A stretch of 64,000 nt of DNA, taken from contig NZ_AYSE01000007.1 in the NCBI RefSeq assembly GCF_000504165.1, forward strand, positions 186,001-250,000, in the 5' to 3' direction. This DNA is from Bacillus sp. FJAT-14578 (GTDB taxonomy: Bacteria; Bacillota; Bacilli; Bacillales; Bacillaceae_H). The position numbers and the translations under genes were made by a program. The notes under the pieces were generated by a model that saw only the letters and a list, made by a program, of their open reading frames with translations, had not been told where the DNA came from and did not search any database. Shown here piece by piece: positions 18,667 to 27,740 of this stretch; the first letter of the stretch is position 1, and each line of letters begins with the position of its first letter.

Positions 18667-19848
18667 ATGAAAAACTTTGAGCAATCTGAGTTACTGAAGA
18701 ATTTACCGAAACAATTTTTTGCTTCGCTTGTAAATAAAGTCGCCAACGTGATGGCACAGGGGCATGATGTGATCAACCTTGGTCAGGGGAACCCCGATCA
18801 GCCCACACCGCCTCATATTGTAAAGGCACTTCAAGAAGCGGCGGAAGATCCTCGGAATCATAAATATTCGCCTTTTCGAGGCCATTCTTTTTTGAAAAAG
18901 GCTGTTGCCGCATTCTATGAACGGGAATATGGGGTAAAGGTCAACCCGGAAAAAGAAGTTGCCATTTTATTTGGCGGTAAAGCCGGCCTGGTGGAAATTC
19001 CCCAATGCTTGCTGAACCCTGGTGATACGGTCTTAGTTCCAGATCCCGGATATCCTGATTATTGGTCGGGCGTGGAACTGGCCCGCGCCCAAATGGAAAT
19101 CATGCCTCTTCGAGTGGAAAATCAATTTTTTCCAAACTATGAAGAACTGCCGGAAGAAGTGAAGCAAGAAGCAAAACTCATGTTTTTGAATTACCCGAAT
19201 AACCCGACAGGCGCGACCGCCACATCCGCTTTTTTTGAAAAAACGGTGGAGATGGCTAAAAAGCATGATATTTGCGTTGTACATGATTTCGCCTACGGGG
19301 CCATTGGCTTTAACGGACAAAAACCAATCAGCTTTTTGCAAATAGACGGGGCAAAAGATATCGGAATCGAAATTTATACATTTTCGAAAACATATAATAT
19401 GGCGGGGTGGCGCGTCGGTTTTGCCATCGGAAACGAAAGTGTCATTGAAGCCATCAACCTGCTGCAAGACCATCTATATGTCAGCATTTTTGGAGGGATT
19501 CAAGCAGCGGCAGCAACCGCCCTGTTGGAATCGCAAGAATGCGTCGATGAGCTTGTCGGACTTTATGAAGCGCGTCGGGATGTGCTTATTGACGGATTGC
19601 AAAAAATTGGCTGGGATGTACAAGCGCCTGCCGGTTCCTTTTTTGCTTGGCTGCCGGTTCCCGACGGATACTCGTCTGAGCAATTTGCTGATTTCTTACT
19701 AGAAGAAGCGAAAGTAGTCGTGGCTCCGGGAATTGGGTTCGGTGAATATGGAGAAGGATATGTTCGTGTCGGTTTATTGACGGATGAAGACCGTTTACGG
19801 GAAGCTGTCGCACGAATTGAAAAATTAAATTTATTTTCCAAAAAATAA
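18667..19848 (+). CDS. mtnE: Methionine-salvage aminotransferase MtnE
   Basis: 393 residues, PLP-dependent class I aminotransferase that converts 4-methylthio-2-oxobutanoate to methionine, last step of the pathway. GHDVINLGQGNPDQPTP near the N terminus, NYPNNPTGA, and the PLP lysine in YTFSKTYNMAGWRVGFAIG are visible. The ATG at 18667 follows GAGAAGGTG; a GTG three codons earlier is possible but overlaps the ribosome site. It is separated from mtnW by a second riboswitch. Confidence 0.92.
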   Translation: MKNFEQSELLKNLPKQFFASLVNKVANVMAQGHDVINLGQGNPDQPTPPHIVKALQEAAEDPRNHKYSPFRGHSFLKKAVAAFYEREYGVKVNPEKEVAILFGGKAGLVEIPQCLLNPGDTVLVPDPGYPDYWSGVELARAQMEIMPLRVENQFFPNYEELPEEVKQEAKLMFLNYPNNPTGATATSAFFEKTVEMAKKHDICVVHDFAYGAIGFNGQKPISFLQIDGAKDIGIEIYTFSKTYNMAGWRVGFAIGNESVIEAINLLQDHLYVSIFGGIQAAAATALLESQECVDELVGLYEARRDVLIDGLQKIGWDVQAPAGSFFAWLPVPDGYSSEQFADFLLEEAKVVVAPGIGFGEYGEGYVRVGLLTDEDRLREAVARIEKLNLFSKK

Positions 19849-19932
19849 TTGACAAAGAAAAAAACTCCTGTCATAATCCATACTAGATTAGCTGAAACTG
19901 AACTTTTTGAAAAATGACATATATAAGCAACT

Positions 19933-20047
19933 TTCTTATCAAGAGCAGGCGGAGGGACGAGCCCGATGAAGCCCGGCAACCGACTTAACGATCGTAACGA
20001 GTTAAGCACGGTGCTAATTCTTGCAGCAATACGCTGAGAGATAAGAA
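19933..20047 (+). promoter_or_regulatory. SAM-I (S-box) riboswitch of mtnWXBD
   Basis: TTCTTATCAAGAGCAGGCGG, AGGGACGAGCCCGATGAAGC and CCGGCAACC, then GCACGGTGCTAATTC and the closing GATAAGAA form the complete S-box consensus with P1 TTCTTATC/GATAAGAA. The message of mtnWXBD should be cut short when SAM is abundant. Confidence 0.96.
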
Positions 20048-20062
20048 GAGTGCTAGTAATTA

Positions 20063-20089
20063 GCCTCTTCTTCTTGAAGGGGCTTTTTT
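20063..20089 (+). terminator. Riboswitch-controlled terminator before mtnW
   Basis: GCCTCTTC pairs with GAAGGGGC, followed by six T. AAGAAGAG (20043-20050, the 3' side of P1) can pair instead with CTCTTCTT (20065-20072), which would prevent the terminator: a standard S-box antiterminator. Confidence 0.9.
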
Positions 20090-20225
20090 GTTTGTCTTGA
20101 TGAGAATTCCTTGAAAAGGGCCTATCGTAAAGGCCGGTGGATAATAGTGACATGCTTTTAAATGAATAGTTCACCACCTAAGAAAATCTAAGACCATAGA
20201 GTATACAGCAAAGGAGAATAGGAAC

Positions 20226-21470
20226 ATGAGTGAAGTGATTGCAAGCTATTTGATTCATGACCCATCAGGGGACTTAGAGAAAAAAGCAGAAGGGATTGCA
20301 CTTGGGCTGACAGTTGGTTCTTGGACGAATTTGCCGCTGTTGGAACAAGAACAACTGCAAAAACATAAAGGACGCGTTGTGTCGGTTTCCCCTTTACAAG
20401 ATTGCGAGAGAGTCAATCAATACTTAGATAAACAAATGACACAAGCCATTATTAAAGTGGCTTATCCGGCGGTGAATTTTTCAGCCGATTTACCAGCTGT
20501 TTTAACCACGGTTTTCGGAAAATTATCACTTGATGGAAAAGTGAAACTAATTGACTTAGACTTTCATCCAGAGTTGCTTCAAGCCTTTCCAGGTCCGCGT
20601 TTTGGAATTGAGGGAATCCGAGAAAAGCTTGGTGTGTATGATCGACCGCTTGTGATGAGTATTTTCAAAGGAGTTATTGGCCGCGACATCGAGTACTTAA
20701 CCGAGCAGCTTCGTGAACAAGCACTGGGCGGTGTCGATTTAGTAAAAGACGATGAAATTTTATTCGACAACGAACTGACACCATTTGAAAAGCGGATCAC
20801 GGAAGGAAAACGGGTGCTGGATGAAGTGTTTGAGAAAACGGGCCATCGCACGTTATACGCTGTGAATTTAACGGGCCGCACGTTTGAATTGAAAGAAAAG
20901 GCGAAGCGTGCTGCTGAATTGGGAGCTGATGCCCTTTTGTTCAACGTATTCGCCTACGGATTAGATGTGCTTCAAGCATTGCGTGAAGATGATGACATCG
21001 CGCTTCCAATCATGGCTCATCCGGCGGTAAGTGGAGCCTCCACACCGTCCGAATTTTACGGATTCTCGTATTCTCTTTTACTCGGAAAATTGCTGCGCAT
21101 AGCGGGAGCAGACTTCTCCTTATTCCCATCTCCATACGGAAGTGTCGCTTTGCCGTTTGAAGACGCGGTTAGCATCAGTGATGAGTTGGTTTCTTCAAGT
21201 AAACAGCTAAAACAGGCGTTTCCTGTTCCGTCAGCCGGCATTCATCCGGGCATGGTTCCAGTATTGATGCATGATTTTGGCATTGATTCGGTCATTAATG
21301 CAGGAGGCGGTGTTCACGGCCATCCGGATGGGGCAGCTGGGGGAGGACGTGCTTTCCGTGATGCAATCGATGCGGTGCTGAACGGCCAAACGCTTGAACA
21401 AGCCGCTAAACAATCCGAACCGCTTAGAAAAGCGATTGAACTATGGGGAACAGTAGAGGTGCCATCATGA
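20226..21470 (+). CDS. mtnW: 2,3-diketo-5-methylthiopentyl-1-phosphate enolase (RuBisCO-like protein)
   Basis: 414 residues, type IV RuBisCO-like protein that enolises the diketone intermediate of methionine salvage. [20 protein letters not shown] and [20 protein letters not shown] (with the KDDE metal/carbamate-site lysine) are diagnostic, as are AHPAVSGA and [17 protein letters not shown]. First gene of a tightly packed mtnWXBD run; ATG after AAAGGAG. Its stop overlaps the start of mtnX in ATGA. Confidence 0.95.
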   Translation: MSEVIASYLIHDPSGDLEKKAEGIALGLTVGSWTNLPLLEQEQLQKHKGRVVSVSPLQDCERVNQYLDKQMTQAIIKVAYPAVNFSADLPAVLTTVFGKLSLDGKVKLIDLDFHPELLQAFPGPRFGIEGIREKLGVYDRPLVMSIFKGVIGRDIEYLTEQLREQALGGVDLVKDDEILFDNELTPFEKRITEGKRVLDEVFEKTGHRTLYAVNLTGRTFELKEKAKRAAELGADALLFNVFAYGLDVLQALREDDDIALPIMAHPAVSGASTPSEFYGFSYSLLLGKLLRIAGADFSLFPSPYGSVALPFEDAVSISDELVSSSKQLKQAFPVPSAGIHPGMVPVLMHDFGIDSVINAGGGVHGHPDGAAGGGRAFRDAIDAVLNGQTLEQAAKQSEPLRKAIELWGTVEVPS

Positions 21471-22129
21471 AAAAGCCCGTGATTTTTTGCGACTTTGACG
21501 GAACGATCACAAACAGCGATAACATCATTGCCCTCATGAAAGAGTTCGCTCCTCCGGAATGGGAAGTCATTAAAGATGATGTGCTTGCTCAAAATATCTC
21601 GATCAAAGAAGGGGTCGGAAAAATGTTTTCCCTTCTGCCGGTCACGCTGAAACAGCAGCTTATTGATTTTTTACTTGAAAAAGCAAAAATCAGAGATGGT
21701 TTTGCAGAGTTTGTTTCCTTTACGAAAGAAGAGGGGATTCCCCTTTATATCGTGAGCGGAGGAATCGATTTTTTCGTTCATCCTCTGTTGGATGGATTAG
21801 TGGAGAAAGAGAACATTTATTGCAACGGATCGGATTTTGGTGGTGATACCATCACGATTACATGGCCGTATTCATGCGATGATGAGTGCAGCAATGACTG
21901 CGGTTGCTGCAAGCCTTCCCTCATTCGAAAGCTTGAACGGGAAGAGGATTTTAAGATTGTGATTGGTGACTCTATCACCGATTTACAGGCAGCCAAAATG
22001 GCCGATGCGGTCATTGCCCGTGATTTCTTAATCCAAAAATGTGAAGAATTGCAAATTCCATATCGTCCATTTGCGACATTTTACGATGTCATTGTTCATA
22101 TAAAAGAACTGACGGGGGTGAAATCATGA
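21467..22129 (+). CDS. mtnX: 2-hydroxy-3-keto-5-methylthiopentenyl-1-phosphate phosphatase
   Basis: 220 residues of the HAD superfamily. The nucleophile motif FCDFDGTIT lies near residue 7, the second motif in [10 protein letters not shown], and [15 protein letters not shown] is the acidic motif. It removes phosphate to make the acireductone. The ATG at 21467 overlaps the mtnW stop by four bases (ATGA), which argues against the longer reading that begins 8 codons earlier. Confidence 0.94.
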   Translation: MKKPVIFCDFDGTITNSDNIIALMKEFAPPEWEVIKDDVLAQNISIKEGVGKMFSLLPVTLKQQLIDFLLEKAKIRDGFAEFVSFTKEEGIPLYIVSGGIDFFVHPLLDGLVEKENIYCNGSDFGGDTITITWPYSCDDECSNDCGCCKPSLIRKLEREEDFKIVIGDSITDLQAAKMADAVIARDFLIQKCEELQIPYRPFATFYDVIVHIKELTGVKS

Positions 22130-22755
22130 GTACATTAGCGAAGCGTTGGCACGAACTGGCAGATGTAAAAGATGAACTGGCAGCACGCGACTGGTTCCTG
22201 GGAACAAGCGGGAACCTGGCCATTAAAGTAACGAACGAACCGCTTACGTTCCTTGTTACCGCAAGTGGAAAGGATAAGCGTAAGCGTACGGATGAAGATT
22301 TCCTTTTGGTGGACGCACAGGGAAACAAGGCCGAACAAACGGATTTGAAGCCTTCGGCGGAAACGCTCCTTCACGTGGAGATTTATAATAAGACGGATGC
22401 CGGGTGCAGTCTTCATGTACATACGCTTGACAACAATGTCATTTCCGAGCTTTACGGAGATGTGGGAGAGGTCGTGTTTAAAGGGCAGGAAATCATTAAG
22501 GCGCTCGGTATTTGGGAAGAGAATGCCGAAATTCGCGTTCCGATTATCCGAAACTATGCCGATATTCCAACATTGGCGCAGGAGTTTAGCAAACATGTAA
22601 AAGACGATCAGGGTGCGGTTCTTATTCGCAACCACGGGATTACCGTATGGGGCAGAAATGCTTTCGAAGCGAAAAAGTTTTTAGAAGCTTATGAATTTTT
22701 ATTTAGCTATCATTTAAAATTACTTTCATTAAAATCACAATTTCAAACGGTTTAA
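22126..22755 (+). CDS. mtnB: Methylthioribulose-1-phosphate dehydratase
   Basis: 209 residues, zinc-dependent class II aldolase-like fold. It dehydrates methylthioribulose 1-phosphate to the diketone. [26 protein letters not shown] with metal-binding histidines, [11 protein letters not shown] and [12 protein letters not shown] are the family blocks. ATGA overlap with mtnX indicates translational coupling. Confidence 0.94.
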   Translation: MSTLAKRWHELADVKDELAARDWFLGTSGNLAIKVTNEPLTFLVTASGKDKRKRTDEDFLLVDAQGNKAEQTDLKPSAETLLHVEIYNKTDAGCSLHVHTLDNNVISELYGDVGEVVFKGQEIIKALGIWEENAEIRVPIIRNYADIPTLAQEFSKHVKDDQGAVLIRNHGITVWGRNAFEAKKFLEAYEFLFSYHLKLLSLKSQFQTV

Positions 22756-22775
22756 CTAAGAGGAGGAAAAAGAAA

Positions 22776-23288
22776 ATGGCAGAAATTCGTTTACATGTTA
22801 ACAATGAGCGCATTGCAGATCAACAGAAGGTAGAAGAGTTTTTAGCAAGCAACGAAGTTATTTATGAAAAATGGGACATCACAAAACTTCCGGAGTCACT
22901 ACGTGAAAATTACGCCTTAACAGACGAGCAAAAGAATGAAGTATTAGAGGCTTTCCAAGCGGAGATTGCCGATATTTCCGAGCGCCGCGGGTATAAAACG
23001 GCAGACGTGATTTCATTATCGGAAACAACACCGAACCTGGAGCAGTTGCTGAAGAACTTTCAACAGGAGCATCATCATACAGATGACGAAGTGCGCTTTA
23101 TCGTGAGCGGACACGGCATTTTCGTCATTCAAGGAAAAGACGGAAATTTCTTTGATGTAGAATTAGAGCCGGGCGATTTAATTTCTGTTCCGGAAAACGT
23201 TCGCCATTATTTCACGTTAATGGAGGACCGCAAAGTCGTCGCCGTTCGTATCTTTGTAACAACAGAAGGCTGGGTGCCAATCTACTAA
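22776..23288 (+). CDS. mtnD: Acireductone dioxygenase
   Basis: 170 residues of the cupin fold. With Fe2+ it cleaves the acireductone to 4-methylthio-2-oxobutanoate and formate; with Ni2+ the off-pathway reaction releases CO. The metal site is seen in EHHHTDDEVRFIVSGHG and in RHYFTLMED. Last gene of the mtnWXBD operon, AGAGGAGGAAAAAG ribosome site, followed by a hairpin pair. Confidence 0.95.
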   Translation: MAEIRLHVNNERIADQQKVEEFLASNEVIYEKWDITKLPESLRENYALTDEQKNEVLEAFQAEIADISERRGYKTADVISLSETTPNLEQLLKNFQQEHHHTDDEVRFIVSGHGIFVIQGKDGNFFDVELEPGDLISVPENVRHYFTLMEDRKVVAVRIFVTTEGWVPIY

Positions 23289-23299
23289 TACACAAACGA

Positions 23300-23406
23300 G
23301 GGTGAACGAACCAAAAGGGTAAAAAGCAACCCTTTTGATTCATCCTTATGAAAGGCCCCTTTACAAAATTTCAGTAAAATCGGAATTTCATGACGGGGCC
23401 TTTCAT
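23300..23406. repeat. R1 double-hairpin repeat (terminator of mtnWXBD)
   Basis: The first hairpin, around CCAAAAGGGT/ACCCTTTTG, is flanked by GAGGGTGAAC and TTCATCC. The second is GAAAGGCCCC (23353-23362) with GGGGCCTTTC, followed by ATTAAAAA. It has the same two-hairpin layout and the same TTATGG tail (near 23440) as other R1 copies in the window. Confidence 0.7.
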
Positions 23407-23586
23407 TAAAAATTTATTTTTGTGGGCCATTATAGACTTATGGGTCAGTTTCCTTTACAGAGCCCTTGCAGGAGAATTCCATGTAGATTTTACAATGAGA
23501 AGCTGAGACATGCTTCCTCACGATTCGAAAACCAAGTTTACTTATATGAATAGAATGATAAAATAGAAAGAAAAAGGAGTCTTCAT

Positions 23587-24690
23587 ATGAAACAAATCGT
23601 TCGAACATTATTATTCGCTATTTTAACGTTTGTTCTCGTCTTGCCTTTAGCGGCTTGTACGAGTGAACAACCGACCGCTTCTAATGCGGAACCGGCTAAA
23701 CAGGAACAAGGAAATACCGAAGATCAAACTCAAGAAAAAGAAGACAAAACGGAGACAGCAACACCTGTTCCAAAAGGCAAAAATGGAAAGTTGAAGGTTG
23801 CCCTTGTGGCTGAATTTACTACTGGAACGCATGCCTCTCAATATGTAAGCGGAGTAAAGAAGGCTGCCGAGGAAAACGGCATTGAACTTGTCATTTCCGA
23901 TGCGAATAACGATCAGGCCAAAATGGCTTCGTATTTGGACACAGCCATCAACCAGGATGTGGATGGCATCGTGATTAAACATGGCCGTACTGAAACATTG
24001 GAGCCGGGTGTCAAACGTGCGGTGGAAAAAGGAATCCCGGTTGTGGCGTTCGATGTTGAATTGAATGTAGACGGGGTTACGACAATCGATCAGGATGATT
24101 ACATGCTGGCATTATTGGCATTGAAACAAATGGCTCAAGATATTGACGGCGAAGGCAACATCGTGAACATTTTCGTCGGCGGTTTTGCACCGATGGAAAA
24201 ACGAAATCGTGTATATGAAATTATGCTTCAACGTTACCCGGGCATTAAAGAAATTGCCCGTTTCGGAAATGCTACAGCCAACACATCGTTGGATACGCAA
24301 ACAAAAATGGAAGCCATTTTAAAACAATATCCGAATAAGGGGGACATTAAAGCGGTTTGGGCGCCTTGGGATGAGTTTGCAAAAGGGGCTACACGTGCGA
24401 TTAAAGAAGCGGGCCGTGATGAAATTAAAGTATATGGCATCGATTTATCAGATGAAGACTTACAAATGATGCAGGAAGAGGGAAGCCCTTGGAAAGCGTC
24501 GGCAGCCGTTAATCCGGCAGCGGTAGGGGAAAAACAAGTGGAATTGCTGCTTCAAAAATTGGCGGGTGAAAAAACACCTCGTTACTATTCATTTGATCCT
24601 GTGCTTGTGACACAAGACGATTTACCGGAAAGCCCAATCAACATGGATCAATTGCAGGAGTATGTAGAAGAGTGGGGCAACAACGAGTAA
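23587..24690 (+). CDS. Sugar-type ABC transporter substrate-binding lipoprotein
   Basis: 367 residues. A signal peptide with lipobox LPLAAC is followed by a long acidic linker (about residues 26-62), then a periplasmic-binding-protein-like domain of the ribose/galactose (Peripla_BP_4) type: KVALVAEFTTGTHASQYVSG, NQDVDGIVIKHGR, VVAFDVE and VYGIDLSDEDLQMM. It should catch a sugar-like ligand outside the membrane. It lies directly after mtnD and before its ATPase and permease. Lacking a recognised specificity motif, the ligand is inferred only from the neighbours: a methylthio sugar is a reasonable idea. Confidence 0.85.
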   Translation: MKQIVRTLLFAILTFVLVLPLAACTSEQPTASNAEPAKQEQGNTEDQTQEKEDKTETATPVPKGKNGKLKVALVAEFTTGTHASQYVSGVKKAAEENGIELVISDANNDQAKMASYLDTAINQDVDGIVIKHGRTETLEPGVKRAVEKGIPVVAFDVELNVDGVTTIDQDDYMLALLALKQMAQDIDGEGNIVNIFVGGFAPMEKRNRVYEIMLQRYPGIKEIARFGNATANTSLDTQTKMEAILKQYPNKGDIKAVWAPWDEFAKGATRAIKEAGRDEIKVYGIDLSDEDLQMMQEEGSPWKASAAVNPAAVGEKQVELLLQKLAGEKTPRYYSFDPVLVTQDDLPESPINMDQLQEYVEEWGNNE

Positions 24691-24707
24691 GGAACACCGA
24701 TAATGCA

Positions 24708-24742
24708 CAAGAAGCAGAAGGAGCGCTTTCTTCTGCTTCTTG
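24708..24742 (+). other. Hairpin between binding protein and ATPase genes
   Basis: A 13-bp perfect stem, CAAGAAGCAGAAG with its complement, loop GAGCGCTTT and no U-run. Such hairpins between binding-protein and ATPase genes usually protect the upstream message and keep the binding protein in excess. Confidence 0.6.
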
Positions 24743-24766
24743 TATGAGAAAAAGGAGTGTGGAGAT

Positions 24767-26305
24767 TTGAGTGCAGCGGTTACGTTAAAGATGAGTCATA
24801 TTCAAAAGTCGTTCGGCTCTTTTAAAGCGCTGAAAGGAGTGGATTTTACCGTTCGAAGCGGGGAAATCCATGCGTTATTGGGAGCGAATGGAGCGGGAAA
24901 AAGCACTCTGATGAAAATTTTGTGCGGTGTATATGAGGAGTATGAGGGAAGCATTTCAAAAAATGGAGAAACCATTCACATTCACTCGCCAATGGATGCC
25001 AAAAAGCACGGGATCCAAGTCGTCCACCAAGAAGTGGATGTCGCACTTATCCCTTATTTATCGGTCGCGGAAAACATTATGCTCGATGCTCAAGTATCGG
25101 CGAAGAAACGTTTTATCAGCTGGGGCGCTCTTCAGCAGAGAGCAAAAGAAGCGTTAAAACAGCTGGGGGTGGAGCTTGATGTAAAGCGGGAAGTTTCGAC
25201 GCTTACATTATCCGAAAAACAGCAAGTATTGATTGCACGCGCGATTGTACAGGAAGTGGAATATTTGATTTTGGATGAACCGACAGCACCCCTTAGCGTC
25301 GAAGAAACGAAGCATTTGTTCAAGGTGATTCGTCAATTGGCGGCCAATGGCGTGGGCGTCATTTATATTTCTCATAGGCTTCAAGAGGTATTTGAGCTTT
25401 CAGACCGTGTGACGGTTGTCCGGGATGGGGAGCATGTGGCGACGAAGCCCGTTTCCGCAACAACGGTCGAAGAGGTAATTACATTTATGCTCGGAACATC
25501 GTTCGAAGAGGAGTTTCCGAAAGAAGCCGTTCCGATTGGCGATACGCTTTTCTCTGTTGAACACTTATCATGGGAAGGAAAGCTTGAAGATATTTCTTTT
25601 TCGGTTCGTGAAGGGGAAATTGTCGGGATTGCGGGACTTGTAGGAGCTGGGAAGACAGAGTTATGCCGCAGTCTATTTGGTCTAACGGATGAATTAAGCG
25701 GGGAAGTAACAGTTCGCAATCATCGTCTCGCCCTTAATAAGCCGCCGTATTACTATATTCAACATGGAATTGCCCTCGTTCCGGAAGAACGAAGAAAAGA
25801 GGGGATTTTAGTGGAAGAATCCATCGTTTCCAATTTGACGCTGCCGAGCCTTTCGAAGTTTACCAACTTCTCTTTTTTATCTCGTTTCAAAGAACAAAAG
25901 GAAGCAAAGCGAACGGTACAAGAAGTGGGTGTAAAAGCCTCATCCGTCCAGCAAAAGGTCGGGACATTGAGCGGAGGCAACCAGCAAAAGGTGGCTATCG
26001 GCAAGTGGCTGCTGCAAGATGCAGATGTTTATTTGTTCGACGAACCGACAAAAGGGGTGGATATCGGATCAAAGCGAGACATCTTTCAGTTGATTAACGG
26101 GTTGGCGAAACAAGGAAAAGGCGCTGTGTACGCGACGTGTGAATTTAATGAGCTTCTTGGCATTGCTGACCGGATTTATGTCATGTATGACGGAAAAATC
26201 GTAAAAGAATTGACGCGCGCCGAAGCAACACAAGAGAACATTTTTTATTATGCAGCAGGAGGAGAACGCGATGAACAGTCAAACAGTAGAGCAAAAACAC
26301 ATTAA
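24767..26305 (+). CDS. Sugar-type ABC transporter, double ATPase
   Basis: About 512 residues with two fused ABC domains, as in RbsA/MglA. Domain 1 has GANGAGKST near residue 38 and LILDEPTAPLS. Domain 2 has the degenerate GLVGAGKTE, the full signature LSGGNQQKVAIGKWLL and LFDEPTKGVDIG. It energises the importer formed with the flanking genes. The start is taken as the TTG at 24767 behind GGAG; an ATG at 24791 is the alternative. Its 3' end overlaps the permease gene by 35 bp. Confidence 0.9.
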   Translation: MSAAVTLKMSHIQKSFGSFKALKGVDFTVRSGEIHALLGANGAGKSTLMKILCGVYEEYEGSISKNGETIHIHSPMDAKKHGIQVVHQEVDVALIPYLSVAENIMLDAQVSAKKRFISWGALQQRAKEALKQLGVELDVKREVSTLTLSEKQQVLIARAIVQEVEYLILDEPTAPLSVEETKHLFKVIRQLAANGVGVIYISHRLQEVFELSDRVTVVRDGEHVATKPVSATTVEEVITFMLGTSFEEEFPKEAVPIGDTLFSVEHLSWEGKLEDISFSVREGEIVGIAGLVGAGKTELCRSLFGLTDELSGEVTVRNHRLALNKPPYYYIQHGIALVPEERRKEGILVEESIVSNLTLPSLSKFTNFSFLSRFKEQKEAKRTVQEVGVKASSVQQKVGTLSGGNQQKVAIGKWLLQDADVYLFDEPTKGVDIGSKRDIFQLINGLAKQGKGAVYATCEFNELLGIADRIYVMYDGKIVKELTRAEATQENIFYYAAGGERDEQSNSRAKTH

Positions 26306-27302
26306 CACACCCGCCAGGCAAAAGATAAGCATATTCGATTTCTTCTATAAATATGGAACGGTATTAACAATCGTTCTCGTTATTGGGATCTTTTCCGTGC
26401 TGTCACCGAATTTTTTAACGGCTGATAACATTAGTGATATTTTACGATCCATTTCAATCGTTACCTTGATTGCGGTCGGAGTGACATTGTCTTTAACGAT
26501 CAATGGATTAGATTTATCTGTCGGGTCGACTGCAGGTCTTGCGACCATTTTATCGGCTTCCATGCTGGTCTTGTATCGTCAGGAATTGATTGTAGCTATT
26601 ATTGTTCCGATTATAGCCGCTGTTTTGATTGGACTCGTCAACGCCTTTTTGGTCGTGAAAGTGAAAATACCGGATATTTTAGCGACATTATCTATGATGT
26701 TCATTGTCCAGGGCGCTTTACTGACGTACACAAAAGGGTACGCGATTTATACGAATATGCCGCTCGCAGACGGCGGACGTGCACCGGGAATCTTCATTCC
26801 ATCCTTTATTCATATTGGTCAAGGAGAAATACTCGGTATTCCCATTCCGGTTCTTATCATGCTGCTTGCGGTTCTCGTTGTGCACATCTTTTTAACCTAT
26901 ACGAAACATGGCCGATTCTTTTATGTGACGGGAGGAAATATGGAAGCGGCACGTTTATCCGGTGTGCCGGTCAATAAGTATCGTGTGTATGCGTATGTTC
27001 TTTCTGCGCTGTTTGCCGGAATCGGCGGCGTTGTCTTGGCCGCACGAATTGGAGTCGGCGAGGTAAATGCCGGTGCACCATTTCTAATGGATGCAGTGGC
27101 AGCGGCCTATATCGGATTTTCCGTATTTGGGGCAGGGAAGCCGAATGTAGTCGGAACATTGTTCGGTTCCATTTTAATCGGTGTATTGCTAAACGGGTTA
27201 ACAATGTTGAATGTTCCTTATTATACACAGGATATTATTAAAGGAGCCGTCCTTGCAGGCGCATTGGCCATTACGTATTATCGCCAAAAATCTCATTCTT
27301 AA
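26271..27302 (+). CDS. Sugar-type ABC transporter permease (RbsC family)
   Basis: 343 residues, about nine to ten membrane helices, branched-chain/ribose-type permease. The family loop GRFFYVTGGNMEAARLSGV near residue 220 contacts the ATPase, and GLDLSVGSTAGLATIL is typical. The ATG at 26271 follows AGGAGGAG within the end of the ATPase gene. It completes a three-gene importer next to the methionine-salvage operon. Confidence 0.9.
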   Translation: MNSQTVEQKHINTPARQKISIFDFFYKYGTVLTIVLVIGIFSVLSPNFLTADNISDILRSISIVTLIAVGVTLSLTINGLDLSVGSTAGLATILSASMLVLYRQELIVAIIVPIIAAVLIGLVNAFLVVKVKIPDILATLSMMFIVQGALLTYTKGYAIYTNMPLADGGRAPGIFIPSFIHIGQGEILGIPIPVLIMLLAVLVVHIFLTYTKHGRFFYVTGGNMEAARLSGVPVNKYRVYAYVLSALFAGIGGVVLAARIGVGEVNAGAPFLMDAVAAAYIGFSVFGAGKPNVVGTLFGSILIGVLLNGLTMLNVPYYTQDIIKGAVLAGALAITYYRQKSHS

Positions 27303-27312
27303 AAAATATTAA

Positions 27313-27410
27313 AGAGGGTGATTCAAAAGGTCTAAAAAACAGACCTTTTGAATCACCCTCCTTTCAGTAAAAAATCATTTTGCGGCTTGTTCATGACTTA
27401 TGGACAACCA
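27313..27410. repeat. R1 repeat, single-hairpin form with tail
   Basis: GAGGGTGATTCAAAAGGTCT pairs exactly with its complement ending at 27360; it is followed by TTTCAGTAAAAA, CATTTTGCGG and ACTTATGGACAACC. The tail matches copies at 45980, 52920 and 23410. It also serves as terminator of the ABC operon. Confidence 0.75.
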
Positions 27411-27429
27411 CTTTTTTATCTTCATTTTG

Positions 27430-27735
27430 AAGCACGGACGGTCAAGCCGCTGGGTGCCAACACTTTTCAAGATTGAACAGTCGCCTCCGCTTGAAGCACA
27501 TGGATGTGCAAATGAAGCCGTGGAGATTGACGTCGCGTTTTTAGGCTTTGTTCTTTTATTGTTTAGCTGCGGCTCCTACCTCGCTGCGGAAAAGATGATT
27601 GCCCTCATAAGGCAAAAAGCGCCTTACGGGTCAATCCCTGTTTCCTGGGCTCACAGGATGTGGGTCATGCCGACGTTGCCACAGGACGTGGCGACCTAGT
27701 CGGCTATCCTCCAACAGTCGCCTCCGCTTTTCCTT
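27430..27735. repeat. R2 mosaic repeat
   Basis: Mini-hairpins CTCAC-AGGAT-GTGGG (27650-27664) and GCCAC-AGGAC-GTGGC (27678-27692) are followed by GACCTAGTCGG and AACAGTCGCCTCCGCTTTTC. TTTAGCTGCGGCTCCTACC upstream matches the block at 36950. The open frame at 27400-27699 falls entirely inside this repeat and is not supported as a gene. Confidence 0.7.
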
Positions 27736-27740
27736 ATTGT

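Noticed and set aside
27400..27699. 99-codon plus-strand open frame
   Set aside because: It lies wholly inside an R2 repeat, has no ribosome site and its composition is that of the repeat.
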